A stretch of 39,394 bases of DNA from CAZFYZ01 sp964523735 (GTDB lineage Bacteria; Armatimonadota; UBA5829): positions 1-39,394 of the forward strand of contig CAZFYZ010000027.1 of NCBI GenBank assembly GCA_964523735.1. Reading direction: 5' to 3'. A program made the translations under genes and the position numbers. Positions 15,664 through 23,498 of the stretch are shown piece by piece (the stretch's first letter is position 1; each line of letters starts with the position of its first letter). The notes beneath the pieces were generated by a model. The model saw only the letters and a list, made by a program, of their open reading frames with translations, did no database searches and was not told where the DNA came from.

Positions 15664-16704
15664 TTGGAGAGAAAGACGCCCGGTTTGTGGTTGGCGGTTG
15701 CTGTCGCCGGATACTGTGCACTCTGGCTGCTGGTGCCGAAGGCGACATTCCTGCCGGCTATCGTGAACCTTATGAGGAAGTTACAGCCGGACGCACATCC
15801 CGCTGCTGCCTTACTCATGCACTTGAGCAGTCTGATGCTGATCGCTGCCCCAACCGTTGTGTTCATGGCTGTGCAAGTCGGGATCGTCTACTGCTTCGCC
15901 CGGGTGCGTATGAACTGGTGGCAGGCGGTGCTTGCGCTTGTGACGTCGCTTGCCGGCCTGACGCTGATCGTGGCACTGATGGTGTGGCAATCAGGGATAG
16001 TGGCCAAGCTGCATCGAAGCCTGACGCTGCGAGAGATCTTCTACTTCATGGGCGTCTACTCGCACTGGTTGAAGATGCCCATGTTCCTGATGATCATGTT
16101 GGCTGCGGCGAGCGTGGGCTACCTGGTCTCTCTGCGAGTGAAGGACAAGAACCTGATCCTGCCGGTGGTCATGTTCGCAGCCTACATAGACGCTTGGACC
16201 GTGACGCGGGGACCTGTGTCGGCTGTCCTGCAGAACGCTCCCGAGGTCGTGAACGCCGTTGCAGCGCCGATCCCCGCCGCTGGCACGGGAGCCTTCGTGC
16301 CTGTGTCGATGGTGGGCCCAGGCGACTTCCTGTTCATGGGGCTGGTGTTCGCCGCGGTGCACAGGCTCGAGATGAACGGATCACGGAACTACTGGTTCGT
16401 CACGATCGCTATGGCGCTCGGAATGCTCGCGGTCGTGCGCGGGTGGTTCGGCCTGGATTTCCTACCGGCGCTGATCGTGCTGGGAATTGGAGTCGCGGCG
16501 GCCAACTGGCGCGAGTTCAAGCTAACGCGGCAGGAAGCGATCTCCATGGCGATAGTCGGCGCGGTGCTGGCCGCGTCGCTTCCGCTGGTCTGGTCACTGA
16601 TCGGATCAAAAGAGACGGCTGAGCCCAAGAAGCCGCAGGTCAAGAACACCAAGGCAGCGAAGCATCGCCCCGTTCCACAAGCCCCGTCAAAGGCTGACCG
16701 ATAA
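15664..16704 (+). CDS. Multipass membrane protein with GxGD and PAL motifs (possible intramembrane aspartyl protease)
   Basis: 346 residues with about eight or nine transmembrane helices and a basic, Pro/Lys-rich cytoplasmic tail (about 315-346). Start is TTG 15664, from its ribosome-binding site. One late helix carries Asp176 in FAAYIDAWTV, the next carries G218-P-G-D221 in VGPGDFLFMGLVFA, and a later one begins with P268-A-L270 (DFLPALIVLGIG). Presenilins, signal peptide peptidases and their archaeal relatives (family A22) share the order Y-D, GxGD, PAL, with the two Asp residues catalytic and PAL near the active site. The resemblance is in motif order, membrane position and loop length only; I cannot verify homology. 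If it is not a protease, it is an uncharacterised integral membrane protein. It is transcribed divergently from the ANTAR operon. Confidence 0.6.
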   Translation: MERKTPGLWLAVAVAGYCALWLLVPKATFLPAIVNLMRKLQPDAHPAAALLMHLSSLMLIAAPTVVFMAVQVGIVYCFARVRMNWWQAVLALVTSLAGLTLIVALMVWQSGIVAKLHRSLTLREIFYFMGVYSHWLKMPMFLMIMLAAASVGYLVSLRVKDKNLILPVVMFAAYIDAWTVTRGPVSAVLQNAPEVVNAVAAPIPAAGTGAFVPVSMVGPGDFLFMGLVFAAVHRLEMNGSRNYWFVTIAMALGMLAVVRGWFGLDFLPALIVLGIGVAAANWREFKLTRQEAISMAIVGAVLAASLPLVWSLIGSKETAEPKKPQVKNTKAAKHRPVPQAPSKADR

Positions 16705-16795
16705 AGAGATCTCCCACTCTCGCGAATCCTAACACCTAGGCCGCCCCTACGGCAATACGACTCATACCTTCCATCAGGGGCCCAGCATGTGGCAA

Positions 16796-16827
16796 ACGGC
16801 TTCAGGCCTGTTGCTGCCTGAAGCCGT
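16796..16827. terminator. Hairpin between convergent genes
   Basis: Perfect 12-base arms (acggcttcaggc and complement) with an 8-base loop lie between the membrane-protein stop (16704) and the PEP-CTERM gene stop (16862). It can act for both strands. There is no strong U-tract. Confidence 0.65.
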
Positions 16828-16861
16828 CTGCCGGGAGAGGAGAGGAGTTGGTCGGTTCGGC

Positions 16862-18091
16862 CTACGGGGTGTGTCTCCTTCGCCTCGACACGCCATAGGA
16901 ACCGGCCAGCAATCCAACCGCACATATAATGCAGGCAAGCGAGCTTGGCTCGGGGGCCATCGGGCTCTCGAAGCGCACCGGGCCCGCGAACTTGGTCAGC
17001 AGACCCTGAGTGTCCAAAGTGTAGATACTGCCGTCGGCCGCGACCGCCGGCGAGGTATAGATGCAGGCTCCCGCTGAGCGTTCCCACAGAAGAGTCCCAT
17101 CGGTAGCCTTGACTGAGTGAAGCTTCCCGTTCGCAAGCCCGAAGATTACTTGTCCGTCACAGTCGACGACCGGCGAGGAGAAGACCACGTCCCTGATCGC
17201 CCGCGTCCACTTCAGACTGCCATCCGGGTTGAGCGCATAGAACAGGTTATCGGCACCCGCATAGTAGATCGATCCGTCCGGGCCGATGGCAGCGGCCGTA
17301 CTGACCTTGGCATAGCAGGTGTGTGACCACTTCTGGGTACCGTTAGGGTTGATCGCGTGCATGCGATTGTCAGTTCCGCCAGCGTATATCACCCCCGCGG
17401 CGTCGACCGCGCAGATGTTTGAGATGGCGAGGGCCCCCGTCCTCCACTTGAGGGTTCCATCCGCGCGGATCGCGTAGAGCCGGCCGTCGTTCGAAGCGGC
17501 ATAAAGAGTGGACCCGTCGGTGGACATCGCTACCCCAGCCTTAACAGCTCCCCCGGTCTGGTAGCTCCACTTGAGGCTGCCGTCAGGGTTAAGAGCATAG
17601 ATACGCGAGTCGTCTGCCCCAAAGTAGATGCAGCCGTCGCTCCCGGCAAGAATCGCGCCGGAGACGCCCTGGGCTCCGATCCCGAATGTCCACGCCGAAG
17701 TGCCGTCGGCCCGCAGCGCCTGAACAACGCCCGAGGCAGTCCCCGCGTAGATAGTGCCATCAGCCGCGATGGCGGGTGTGCCCACTACAAGCCCTCCCGC
17801 CGCATACCGCCAGGCAAGCGTTCCAGAGGATGTGATGGCGTAGACGTTCTTGTCCAGGCCTCCATAGTATATGGTGCCATCGGCTCCTATCACGGGCGAT
17901 GAACTGCAACTTACATTTGTGCTCCACGTCCAGGCAGCGGTCGGATTGTAGGTAGCGCAGTGATCCACCCAGCCGGTGCGTTGAGCATCACCCCTGAACT
18001 GGCCCCATTGAGGTGCAGCGCGGGTCTGTGCCGCGACGGCCAGGCAAAGCGCGGCAATGGCGGCTGTCCTTGCCAACAGAGTGTTCTTCAT
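16862..18091 (-). CDS. PQQ-like beta-propeller protein with PEP-CTERM sorting signal
   Basis: 409 residues. A signal peptide covers about 1-25 (ending TRAAP). Then come seven or eight propeller blades of the PQQ-binding-like type, repeating DGTIYxGxxDxxxYAxxxDGxxxW: DGTIYYGGLDKNVYAI, DGCIYFGADDSRIYALNPDG and DGSIYYAGADNLFYALNPDG among them. At the C-terminus is a PEP-CTERM signal: P-E-P at about 383, a hydrophobic helix (LACIICAVGLLAG) and a basic end (RRRRHTP). PEP-CTERM proteins are exported, cleaved by an exosortase and attached to the outer surface or exopolysaccharide. No exosortase gene is in the window. The upstream region carries a consensus sigma-54 promoter, and a hairpin follows the stop. 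Confidence 0.93.
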   Translation of the reverse strand: MKNTLLARTAAIAALCLAVAAQTRAAPQWGQFRGDAQRTGWVDHCATYNPTAAWTWSTNVSCSSSPVIGADGTIYYGGLDKNVYAITSSGTLAWRYAAGGLVVGTPAIAADGTIYAGTASGVVQALRADGTSAWTFGIGAQGVSGAILAGSDGCIYFGADDSRIYALNPDGSLKWSYQTGGAVKAGVAMSTDGSTLYAASNDGRLYAIRADGTLKWRTGALAISNICAVDAAGVIYAGGTDNRMHAINPNGTQKWSHTCYAKVSTAAAIGPDGSIYYAGADNLFYALNPDGSLKWTRAIRDVVFSSPVVDCDGQVIFGLANGKLHSVKATDGTLLWERSAGACIYTSPAVAADGSIYTLDTQGLLTKFAGPVRFESPMAPEPSSLACIICAVGLLAGSYGVSRRRRHTP

Positions 18092-18133
18092 GGTTGATCC
18101 CTACCCCTGAGTCAATATGACCAACCACACAGG

Positions 18134-18150
18134 TGCAATATTCGTGCCAA
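18134..18150 (-). promoter_or_regulatory. Sigma-54 (-24/-12) promoter of the PEP-CTERM propeller gene
   Basis: TTGGCACGAATATTGCA on the minus strand matches the RpoN consensus YTGGCACG-N4-TTGCW at every defined position, with 10 bases between GG and GC. Predicted transcription start is near 18123, 32 bases before the ATG at 18091. Two direct TAGACGT copies (18154-18160 and 18170-18176) lie just upstream and might bind an activator. Confidence 0.8.
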
Positions 18151-18915
18151 TTGTAGACGTTGCTGTGTCTAGACGTGGCAGGGTTGTGTATAGATCAGCT
18201 GCTTATGGTTGAGCTCTGCTGATTTCCTAAGCTCTGCCGTGAACTATGGTTGAGGCTGTGACGAATCGGCACAACATTATGAATGTGAGGTTTGAAACGT
18301 TGTGCCCGCTGGGTATTTTGCCTGGGCTGGTGATTGTAGCGGATAAGCATTTCCGCTCAGATCCTGTACCGGAATGCGCATTGTCCAGTGCTGTCCAGCA
18401 AGGTCCAGAGGGGACCGCAGACAGCCGGCCCGGGCAGAGGCCGCTCGGAATGGTGAGGCAGCACATGGACGGGCAAACGGCGAGCTTGATAGCCCGCCGG
18501 ATGCAGCCAAACTGTCACAGACGAGCAAAGTGGCTGAGAAGCTCGAGACTTCTCAGCCGTGGCCTCCAAGAACGGTCATGGGTAGGGATCGCTTTGTCGG
18601 CCGAGTGTATTGTAGCCGCCCATCGCGGCCAAAGTCAAGGCCGAGAAGCCGTCACCACCCACAGAGCGGGCAAGCGCACATGCTGCCCGAATGATGATCA
18701 GGAGATCAGAAGGAGGTGGTGGCTATCGCCCTCGATAGCTGAACGGCTATCCCCGCAATCGTCCGCGGAAGGGCAAGCAAGATCGGCGTCCCGTAATCCC
18801 GGGCGAAACCCAACCTAAAGTAAGCGTATGTCTGCTGCGCCGCAGCGCTTGCTCGGAGACAAGAAGAGGGCGCAGCGCGGAACAACTCTGTTTACCTCAG
18901 AAGGAGGCTATGACG
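18151..18915. other. Gene-free region of about 765 bases
   Basis: No frame here is convincing as protein on either strand. Local structure is present. Three GTCCAG copies sit exactly 10 bases apart (18383, 18393, 18403). An inverted repeat agcgga...tccgct lies near 18340-18358. A strong hairpin lies at about 18532-18558 (ggctgagaag and complement). Further purine-rich sequence runs up to the ribosome-binding site at 18902-18907. It may hold the promoter and a structured leader of the gene at 18916, or an uncatalogued RNA. Confidence 0.4.
18532..18558. terminator. Strong hairpin in the gene-free region
   Basis: Arms ggctgagaag and cttctcagcc are perfect 10-base complements with a 7-base loop (ctcgaga). 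It could be a terminator or part of a structured RNA; there is no U-tract and no gene ends here. Confidence 0.4.
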
Positions 18916-19809
18916 ATGAAACGGATCGTAGTTCTGGTCTTGGCGTTGACGATTGCTCTGGCCGCGCCCACACTGGCCGCGAGAGTCACGAGCACAATGA
19001 TCACACACCTCAATCAGGTCTATCAGGCCTGTGCGGCAGTCTCCCCGGATTGCTTCTGCTATGCAGGCTATCTGGAATCGGTCCAAAGCCCCATCACTGC
19101 GGCGCCGGGCGTCCTTTGCATAGATCCGGGTCCGAACTGGTCGAACTTCATCGGTGCCTATCAGGCGACCGACCCGAACCCGCTTCCTCCCGGCACGATC
19201 ATTCAGATCAAGAACATCACGCTGCAGAAGCAGTGCCCGACGTTCATTCAGTGCTCTGACATCTTCCCTGGCGTGACCGTCAGCCAGCAGGGAACCCCCA
19301 ACATCAGGCTCTGGTGGCCTCTGATGTATGAGACTCCCTCCTGCACCTTCACGCTGACCATTCTCTACGGCACCTCCCTGCTGTGGGACGATGACGGCCC
19401 TGGGCCCAACCCGCCCGCGTACGTTCACGTCGAGCAGTGGGTGTGGCACGTAGACAGTGATCTGAACCACCTGCTCCTCTTGCTCGAGCTCTTCCATGAG
19501 CTGCCGTTCGGTCTTGACGAAGTGCCGCTGATCTCTGATGAGCCGCTCTTCTTCGCCCTGCGCGACAAGATCCTCACCGCGATCGCGCAGTATGCCGCCG
19601 GTGACACATTCGGCGCCGGCATGACGCTGACCGATTTCGAGCTTGAGGTCATGGATGCTTGCATCTCGACTTCGCCGCCGTTCCCGAACCCCACTGGTCC
19701 TGGAACTGGTATCGCCAACACCACGATCGAGAACCCTGCTTGCTGCAAGCTGTTGGTTGACGTCGAGTACATCGGCCAGACCACCGGCATCTGGGCAACA
19801 AGGAAGTAA
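18916..19809 (+). CDS. Secreted protein of unknown function
   Basis: 297 residues. The signal peptide is MKRIVVLVLALTIALAAPTLAAR. The mature part has several paired cysteines (DCFCYAG, QCPTFIQC, ending NPACCKLLVDVEY), suggesting disulphides in the periplasm or outside, and a Leu-rich segment (LNHLLLLLELFHELPFG). It has no transmembrane anchor or PEP-CTERM end. An ATG at 18910 is only 2 bases from the AGGAGG at 18902-18907, while ATG 18916 has 8 bases, so the latter is chosen. I do not recognise the family. It is followed by a hairpin terminator and two more secreted proteins on the same strand. Confidence 0.75.
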   Translation: MKRIVVLVLALTIALAAPTLAARVTSTMITHLNQVYQACAAVSPDCFCYAGYLESVQSPITAAPGVLCIDPGPNWSNFIGAYQATDPNPLPPGTIIQIKNITLQKQCPTFIQCSDIFPGVTVSQQGTPNIRLWWPLMYETPSCTFTLTILYGTSLLWDDDGPGPNPPAYVHVEQWVWHVDSDLNHLLLLLELFHELPFGLDEVPLISDEPLFFALRDKILTAIAQYAAGDTFGAGMTLTDFELEVMDACISTSPPFPNPTGPGTGIANTTIENPACCKLLVDVEYIGQTTGIWATRK

Positions 19810-19867
19810 TCGGTCGGGATGTATGGATCACCGGTCCTCTCGGGGATCGGCCGGAGAAACAAGCACG

Positions 19868-19892
19868 GGGAGCCGCCCCAGCGGCGGCTCCC
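19868..19892 (+). terminator. Hairpin terminator after the secreted protein gene
   Basis: Perfect 10-base GC-rich arms (gggagccgcc and complement) with a 5-base loop lie 59 bases after the stop at 19809. The following sequence is A/C-rich rather than T-rich, so efficiency is uncertain. Confidence 0.65.
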
Positions 19893-20012
19893 GATACCAA
19901 AACCAATACCAGATTACAATCTCTGCATCGAAACATATCCAAGCTGACACACCAGGGCAACTAGAAGAACACCCGGCCTCGAACCAGGCCGTAGGCTGAG
20001 ATGAGGATCGCA

Positions 20013-20672
20013 ATGAGAAGAAACCCGATCTCACTACTGATATGCGCCGTCCTGCTAGCTGGCGCGGCCTCCCAAGCAGCAACTACAAAGCCGCGCACGC
20101 TTGTCTATGAAGTCAAGATGAAGTCGCTTAGTCTGGGCGACATGGGCACGAGGAAGATGTATGTCAAGGGCGACAACATGCGATGGGAGGGCAAGGTGGA
20201 CAAGTTCCCAATGCTGGTCATAAAGAACAGCAAAGGGGCCTTCCTGATCCTCCCGTGGCAGAAAATCGCCGCAAAGTACCCAAAGGACAGCGACCGGAAC
20301 AAGCCGGCAAGTTACCTGCCGGGGCCGGTCGGCTCGACCAAGACATTCCTCGCGCAGATGAAGGCCAAGAAGAGCGGTCAGGAAAAAGTCGAGAAGCAGT
20401 TGTGCAGCGTCTATTCCTACCACTCGAAAGCGGCTGATCGGGACTGCAAGCTGTGGATCAGTGCGAAGACCGGGAAGCCGGTTAAGCTGCTCCTCGCCGG
20501 CGAGAAGAAGAAGAAAGACACGATCGTCGTCACCTACACGAAGTTCGTGGAGGGGGCAAACGTGCCGGATTCACTCTTCGAGCTGCCAAAAGACCATGCA
20601 ATCCGCGAGATGCCTAAGCGAAAGCTCGCTTCCGCGGATAAGGACAATAACGAGTCGCGGGATCCGATCTAG
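20013..20672 (+). CDS. Exported LolA/outer-membrane-lipoprotein-sorting-like protein
   Basis: 219 residues. The signal peptide is MRRNPISLLICAVLLAGAASQA. The mature part has the strand pattern of the LolA/DUF4412 type of beta-sheet fold: TLVYEVKMKSLSLGDMGTRKMYVKGDNMRWEG, then FLILPWQKIAAKYP, then CKLWISAKTGKPVKLL and a final TKFVEGANVPDSLFELPKDH. The last block is typical of outer-membrane lipoprotein-sorting-like proteins. An ATG at 20001 exists, but GAGG at 20003-20006 favours ATG 20013. The family binds hydrophobic or lipid-like ligands; the exact ligand is unknown. It is followed at 213 bases by the haem-phosphatase fusion gene. Confidence 0.7.
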   Translation: MRRNPISLLICAVLLAGAASQAATTKPRTLVYEVKMKSLSLGDMGTRKMYVKGDNMRWEGKVDKFPMLVIKNSKGAFLILPWQKIAAKYPKDSDRNKPASYLPGPVGSTKTFLAQMKAKKSGQEKVEKQLCSVYSYHSKAADRDCKLWISAKTGKPVKLLLAGEKKKKDTIVVTYTKFVEGANVPDSLFELPKDHAIREMPKRKLASADKDNNESRDPI

Positions 20673-20774
20673 GCGTCGGAACACCGCATGCGTATGCAGT
20701 CGGCTTGTCGTCAGCCAGGGAGGGCAGCGATCTCTATCGGGCGACAGGCCGGCTGCAAAACAGGTTCTGGGTGT

Positions 20775-20830
20775 GTTGTAGCGGGCGTCTCCGACGCCCC
20801 CCGGAAGGCGCCAGAGACGCCTGCTACAAC
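20775..20830. repeat. Dispersed palindromic repeat, family B
   Basis: Near-perfect inverted repeat with ends gttgtagcgggcgtctc and its complement. Another copy is at 35791-35846, and related direct units form the end of the membrane protein gene near 28537-28612. Confidence 0.8.
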
Positions 20831-20885
20831 TACGGATCGCGCGAATACCAGACCAGACACCTGCATCAGCAAAGGGGCAATAGAC

Positions 20886-22301
20886 ATGATCAGACACATA
20901 CTCGCCGCACTGGCAGCCGCCACGTTTCTGGCTCCCTCTTCACCTGTCGTCAAGCCTGCTGCCAAAGCCAAGTCGCTGGTTATCCTGTATACATCATCCG
21001 CAGGCGGACAGATAAGATCGTGCAACTGCACTAAGTTCAGGTACGGTGGCTACGGCCGGCAGATGACGCTCGTCAAGTCGATCAGGAAAGAGTGCCCCGA
21101 CACGCTTATGATCGAGGGGGGGGACATCACCGAGTGGACGGGCTTCCTCTCGGGCTACAAGTCCGAAGTCGCCAGCCGGGCCATGAAGCTGATTGGATAC
21201 CAGGCATTCGTCCTGGGCGAAAATGAGATCGGCAAGCCCGACGCGCGGCCCTTGGATAAGCTCGATCCTAAGTCGCTGCCTGTGGTGGCCGCGAACTACG
21301 TTGACCCGGATAGTGGCAAACCTCTCTTCAAGCAGTGGCTGCCTCTGAAGACCACAAGCGGCCTGAGAGTTGGCCTGATCGGGCTGGTGAGCCCGGCCGC
21401 CGGCAAGAACTTCCAGGACAAGGACTTTCGCGAATGGGTGACCGACCCGAATGCTGCCCTCAAGAAGCTGCTGCCGGGCGTCAGGGCAAGGTCTGACCTT
21501 GTGATCGTCGTATACCACGGCTCGGTCGCGGAGGCCGAAGAGACCGCGGCTGTCAAGGGAGTGGACTTGGTGCTTGCGACCCACAGGACGGACCGCAAAG
21601 TCGTGATGCCGGAGAAGGACGCGAACGAGATCGATGCGCCTGTCCACACGAAGAACGGCGTCATCGTCATCGCTTCGGGGACACACGAAACCTGGAGCGT
21701 CGGGCGCGTGGACTGCAAGCTTGCAGGCTCGACGAAGATCTCATCGGCCAAGCACAAGCTCTTGTACCTCGACCGAGCATACGCCGAGGATCCTGAGATG
21801 GTGGGCGTCTTCCAGGAGTATAACACCAAAGTGAAAGACGCCGTGCTGAATCAGGCAAGCGAGTTCAAGCAATCGGCCGAGGCCAGGATGGCTTCGCGGG
21901 GCCTGAACCTGGTGGAGATGCGCAAGCGACTGCGGGCCAGCAAGTTTGCGACCGACGCCAAGTGCGCCACGTGCCACGTCAAGATCCATGAGGACTGGAA
22001 GAAGACACGCCACGCGGAGGCGATGCAGACGCTGGTCAAGACCAACCAGGAGTATGACCCGGAGTGCGTCACCTGCCACGCGACCGGCGTCCTGGCGCGG
22101 AACGGCTACTCGAACCTCCGTGACACACCTGAGCTGTCCAACGTCCAGTGCGAGGCCTGCCACGGCTCCGGTCTCACCCACATCGACTTCCCCACACTGC
22201 CCTACGGCAAGGTCGAGGAGCACACTTGCCGGTCCTGCCACACGGACGAACGCTCGCCGGAGTTCGACTACGCGGCGGAGTGGGAGAAGGTGAAGCACTA
22301 G
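20886..22301 (+). CDS. Metallophosphatase-like protein fused to a tetrahaem cytochrome domain
   Basis: 471 residues. An export signal covers about 1-20. A 5'-nucleotidase/calcineurin-like fold follows (about 30-320), then a C-terminal cytochrome c-554-like region with four haem c motifs: C360-A-T-C-H, C394-V-T-C-H, C422-E-A-C-H and C448-R-S-C-H. The start ATG 20886 has AAGGGG 8 bases upstream; the frame is open further up but crosses a dispersed repeat. The N-terminal domain has the C-x-C and GGYGR block seen in multihaem relatives (SCNC then GGYGRQ). The canonical D-x-H of the first metal motif is absent (TSSAGGQ) and GNHE is changed (GENE), so hydrolase activity is doubtful. It is probably a periplasmic electron-transfer protein. 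Confidence 0.88.
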   Translation: MIRHILAALAAATFLAPSSPVVKPAAKAKSLVILYTSSAGGQIRSCNCTKFRYGGYGRQMTLVKSIRKECPDTLMIEGGDITEWTGFLSGYKSEVASRAMKLIGYQAFVLGENEIGKPDARPLDKLDPKSLPVVAANYVDPDSGKPLFKQWLPLKTTSGLRVGLIGLVSPAAGKNFQDKDFREWVTDPNAALKKLLPGVRARSDLVIVVYHGSVAEAEETAAVKGVDLVLATHRTDRKVVMPEKDANEIDAPVHTKNGVIVIASGTHETWSVGRVDCKLAGSTKISSAKHKLLYLDRAYAEDPEMVGVFQEYNTKVKDAVLNQASEFKQSAEARMASRGLNLVEMRKRLRASKFATDAKCATCHVKIHEDWKKTRHAEAMQTLVKTNQEYDPECVTCHATGVLARNGYSNLRDTPELSNVQCEACHGSGLTHIDFPTLPYGKVEEHTCRSCHTDERSPEFDYAAEWEKVKH

Positions 22302-22316
22302 GCATGAGATCACCTG

Positions 22317-23498
22317 TCACGGCGACTGCCGCAGGGCAAACCGGACGTGGGCGGACTCCTCTGTCCCCGGCGTGTAGGCTTTTGGCTGGGACATATAGCC
22401 TTCGGCTGAGGCGATAAGCACGTAGGGTCTTTCGACATCGACAGCGATCCGGAACCGCCCAAGCGCGTCGGTTGTGGCAGATGCGCCTCCAGCGGCTGAG
22501 TCTACCACAACCTGTGCACTGCTGATCGGGCTGTCTGTCACCACGTCAACCACGCTGCCGGAAATCGCCACGCCGGGCTGGTCGGGGACCGGCTCCTGCT
22601 CAGCCTGTGCGGTTGACGCGGGGGCAGTCGGCGGTGATTTCGTGAAACGCAGCGGCGCGGCGCATGCAGAGCAGTATTGCCACTCAGCTTTGATCGGCGC
22701 CTGGCAGCGGGGGCAGACGGTCTGGGCTTGGGAGCCGCAGAATGGGCAGTACTTGAGGTTGGCCGGGACTGCCGCCGCGCAGCGAGGGCATGTGCGAGGA
22801 TCGGGGCCGCGGATGACGAGATAGGTCACCAGCCCCACCAGGTTCGTAACAAGCGTGAGAATCGCCCACGTCACGCCATCCATGCGCCTCCAGGCCGAAT
22901 CCAGGTACACCCACCAGGCCACCAGCACCCAGTAAGCGGCGACGGATAACACGAAGACCAGCCCCCAAATCGCGGCCAGCGGATTCCTGAGGAACGTCGG
23001 CGCCAGAATCGCCCCCAGTATGACAACGGCCCCGAATGCGAATGCGAGATGCTTGGCTGTATCCTTTGTTCGATCAGCCGGGCCGCGCACGAGCGAGTTC
23101 GCAAGACTCGAATAGACCTCCGCCAAGGACGATCTGACGCTCGCCAGCATTGGAGCATTCCCGCACGCGGGACAGGCGGATGTGACGCCCGGGGTCATCG
23201 AGCCACACCGCAAACAGACCGACGGCACGTGCTGACGCGTAAGATAGTAGAGCGCGAAGCCGGCCGGTCCCGTCAGCAGCGCGAAGACCGTCCAGAACGA
23301 GTACCCCCCGCGCCGGCTGCGTTCGTCGAGAGCGACCCAGACGGTGATCGCCAGCCATCCCACGACAAAGCAGAAGGTGGAGAAGTCCTCTCCTGATCTG
23401 GCAGCCTGCGCTGTCACGAAGCCCACTATCCAGGCAACCCACGCAATGGTCCCGATCAGCTCTTTACGGCGAAGAAGACTGAGTTCATTCGGCTGCAT
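22317..23498 (-). CDS. Zinc-ribbon integral membrane protein with regulatory-like domain
   Basis: 393 residues. Six or so transmembrane helices occur in two groups, about residues 12-75 and 140-230. A zinc-ribbon (CLRCGS...CPACG) lies between them, and a double zinc-ribbon follows (CPRC...CPFCG, CPRC...CSACA). The C-terminus is a carboxypeptidase-regulatory-like beta domain (GSVVDVVTDSPISSAQVVVDS, DALGRFRI). An ATG 17 codons upstream is available, but CTCCTCC at 23506-23512 (GGAGGAG on the coding strand) lies 7 bases before ATG 23498. This start overlaps the previous gene by 14 bases, so translation is coupled. It is the last gene of the sigma-factor operon and is paralogous in layout to its upstream neighbour. 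Function unknown. Confidence 0.85.
   Translation of the reverse strand: MQPNELSLLRRKELIGTIAWVAWIVGFVTAQAARSGEDFSTFCFVVGWLAITVWVALDERSRRGGYSFWTVFALLTGPAGFALYYLTRQHVPSVCLRCGSMTPGVTSACPACGNAPMLASVRSSLAEVYSSLANSLVRGPADRTKDTAKHLAFAFGAVVILGAILAPTFLRNPLAAIWGLVFVLSVAAYWVLVAWWVYLDSAWRRMDGVTWAILTLVTNLVGLVTYLVIRGPDPRTCPRCAAAVPANLKYCPFCGSQAQTVCPRCQAPIKAEWQYCSACAAPLRFTKSPPTAPASTAQAEQEPVPDQPGVAISGSVVDVVTDSPISSAQVVVDSAAGGASATTDALGRFRIAVDVERPYVLIASAEGYMSQPKAYTPGTEESAHVRFALRQSP

Noticed and set aside
18464..18520. GEMM-type c-di-GMP riboswitch
   Set aside because: gggcaaac and gatgcagcc recall the motif, but the GNRA loop and the ACGCAAAGCC block are missing.
18246..18818. Protein gene in the gene-free region
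   Set aside because: The frame has no ribosome-binding site and an implausible composition, and overlaps hairpins; other frames there are equally open.
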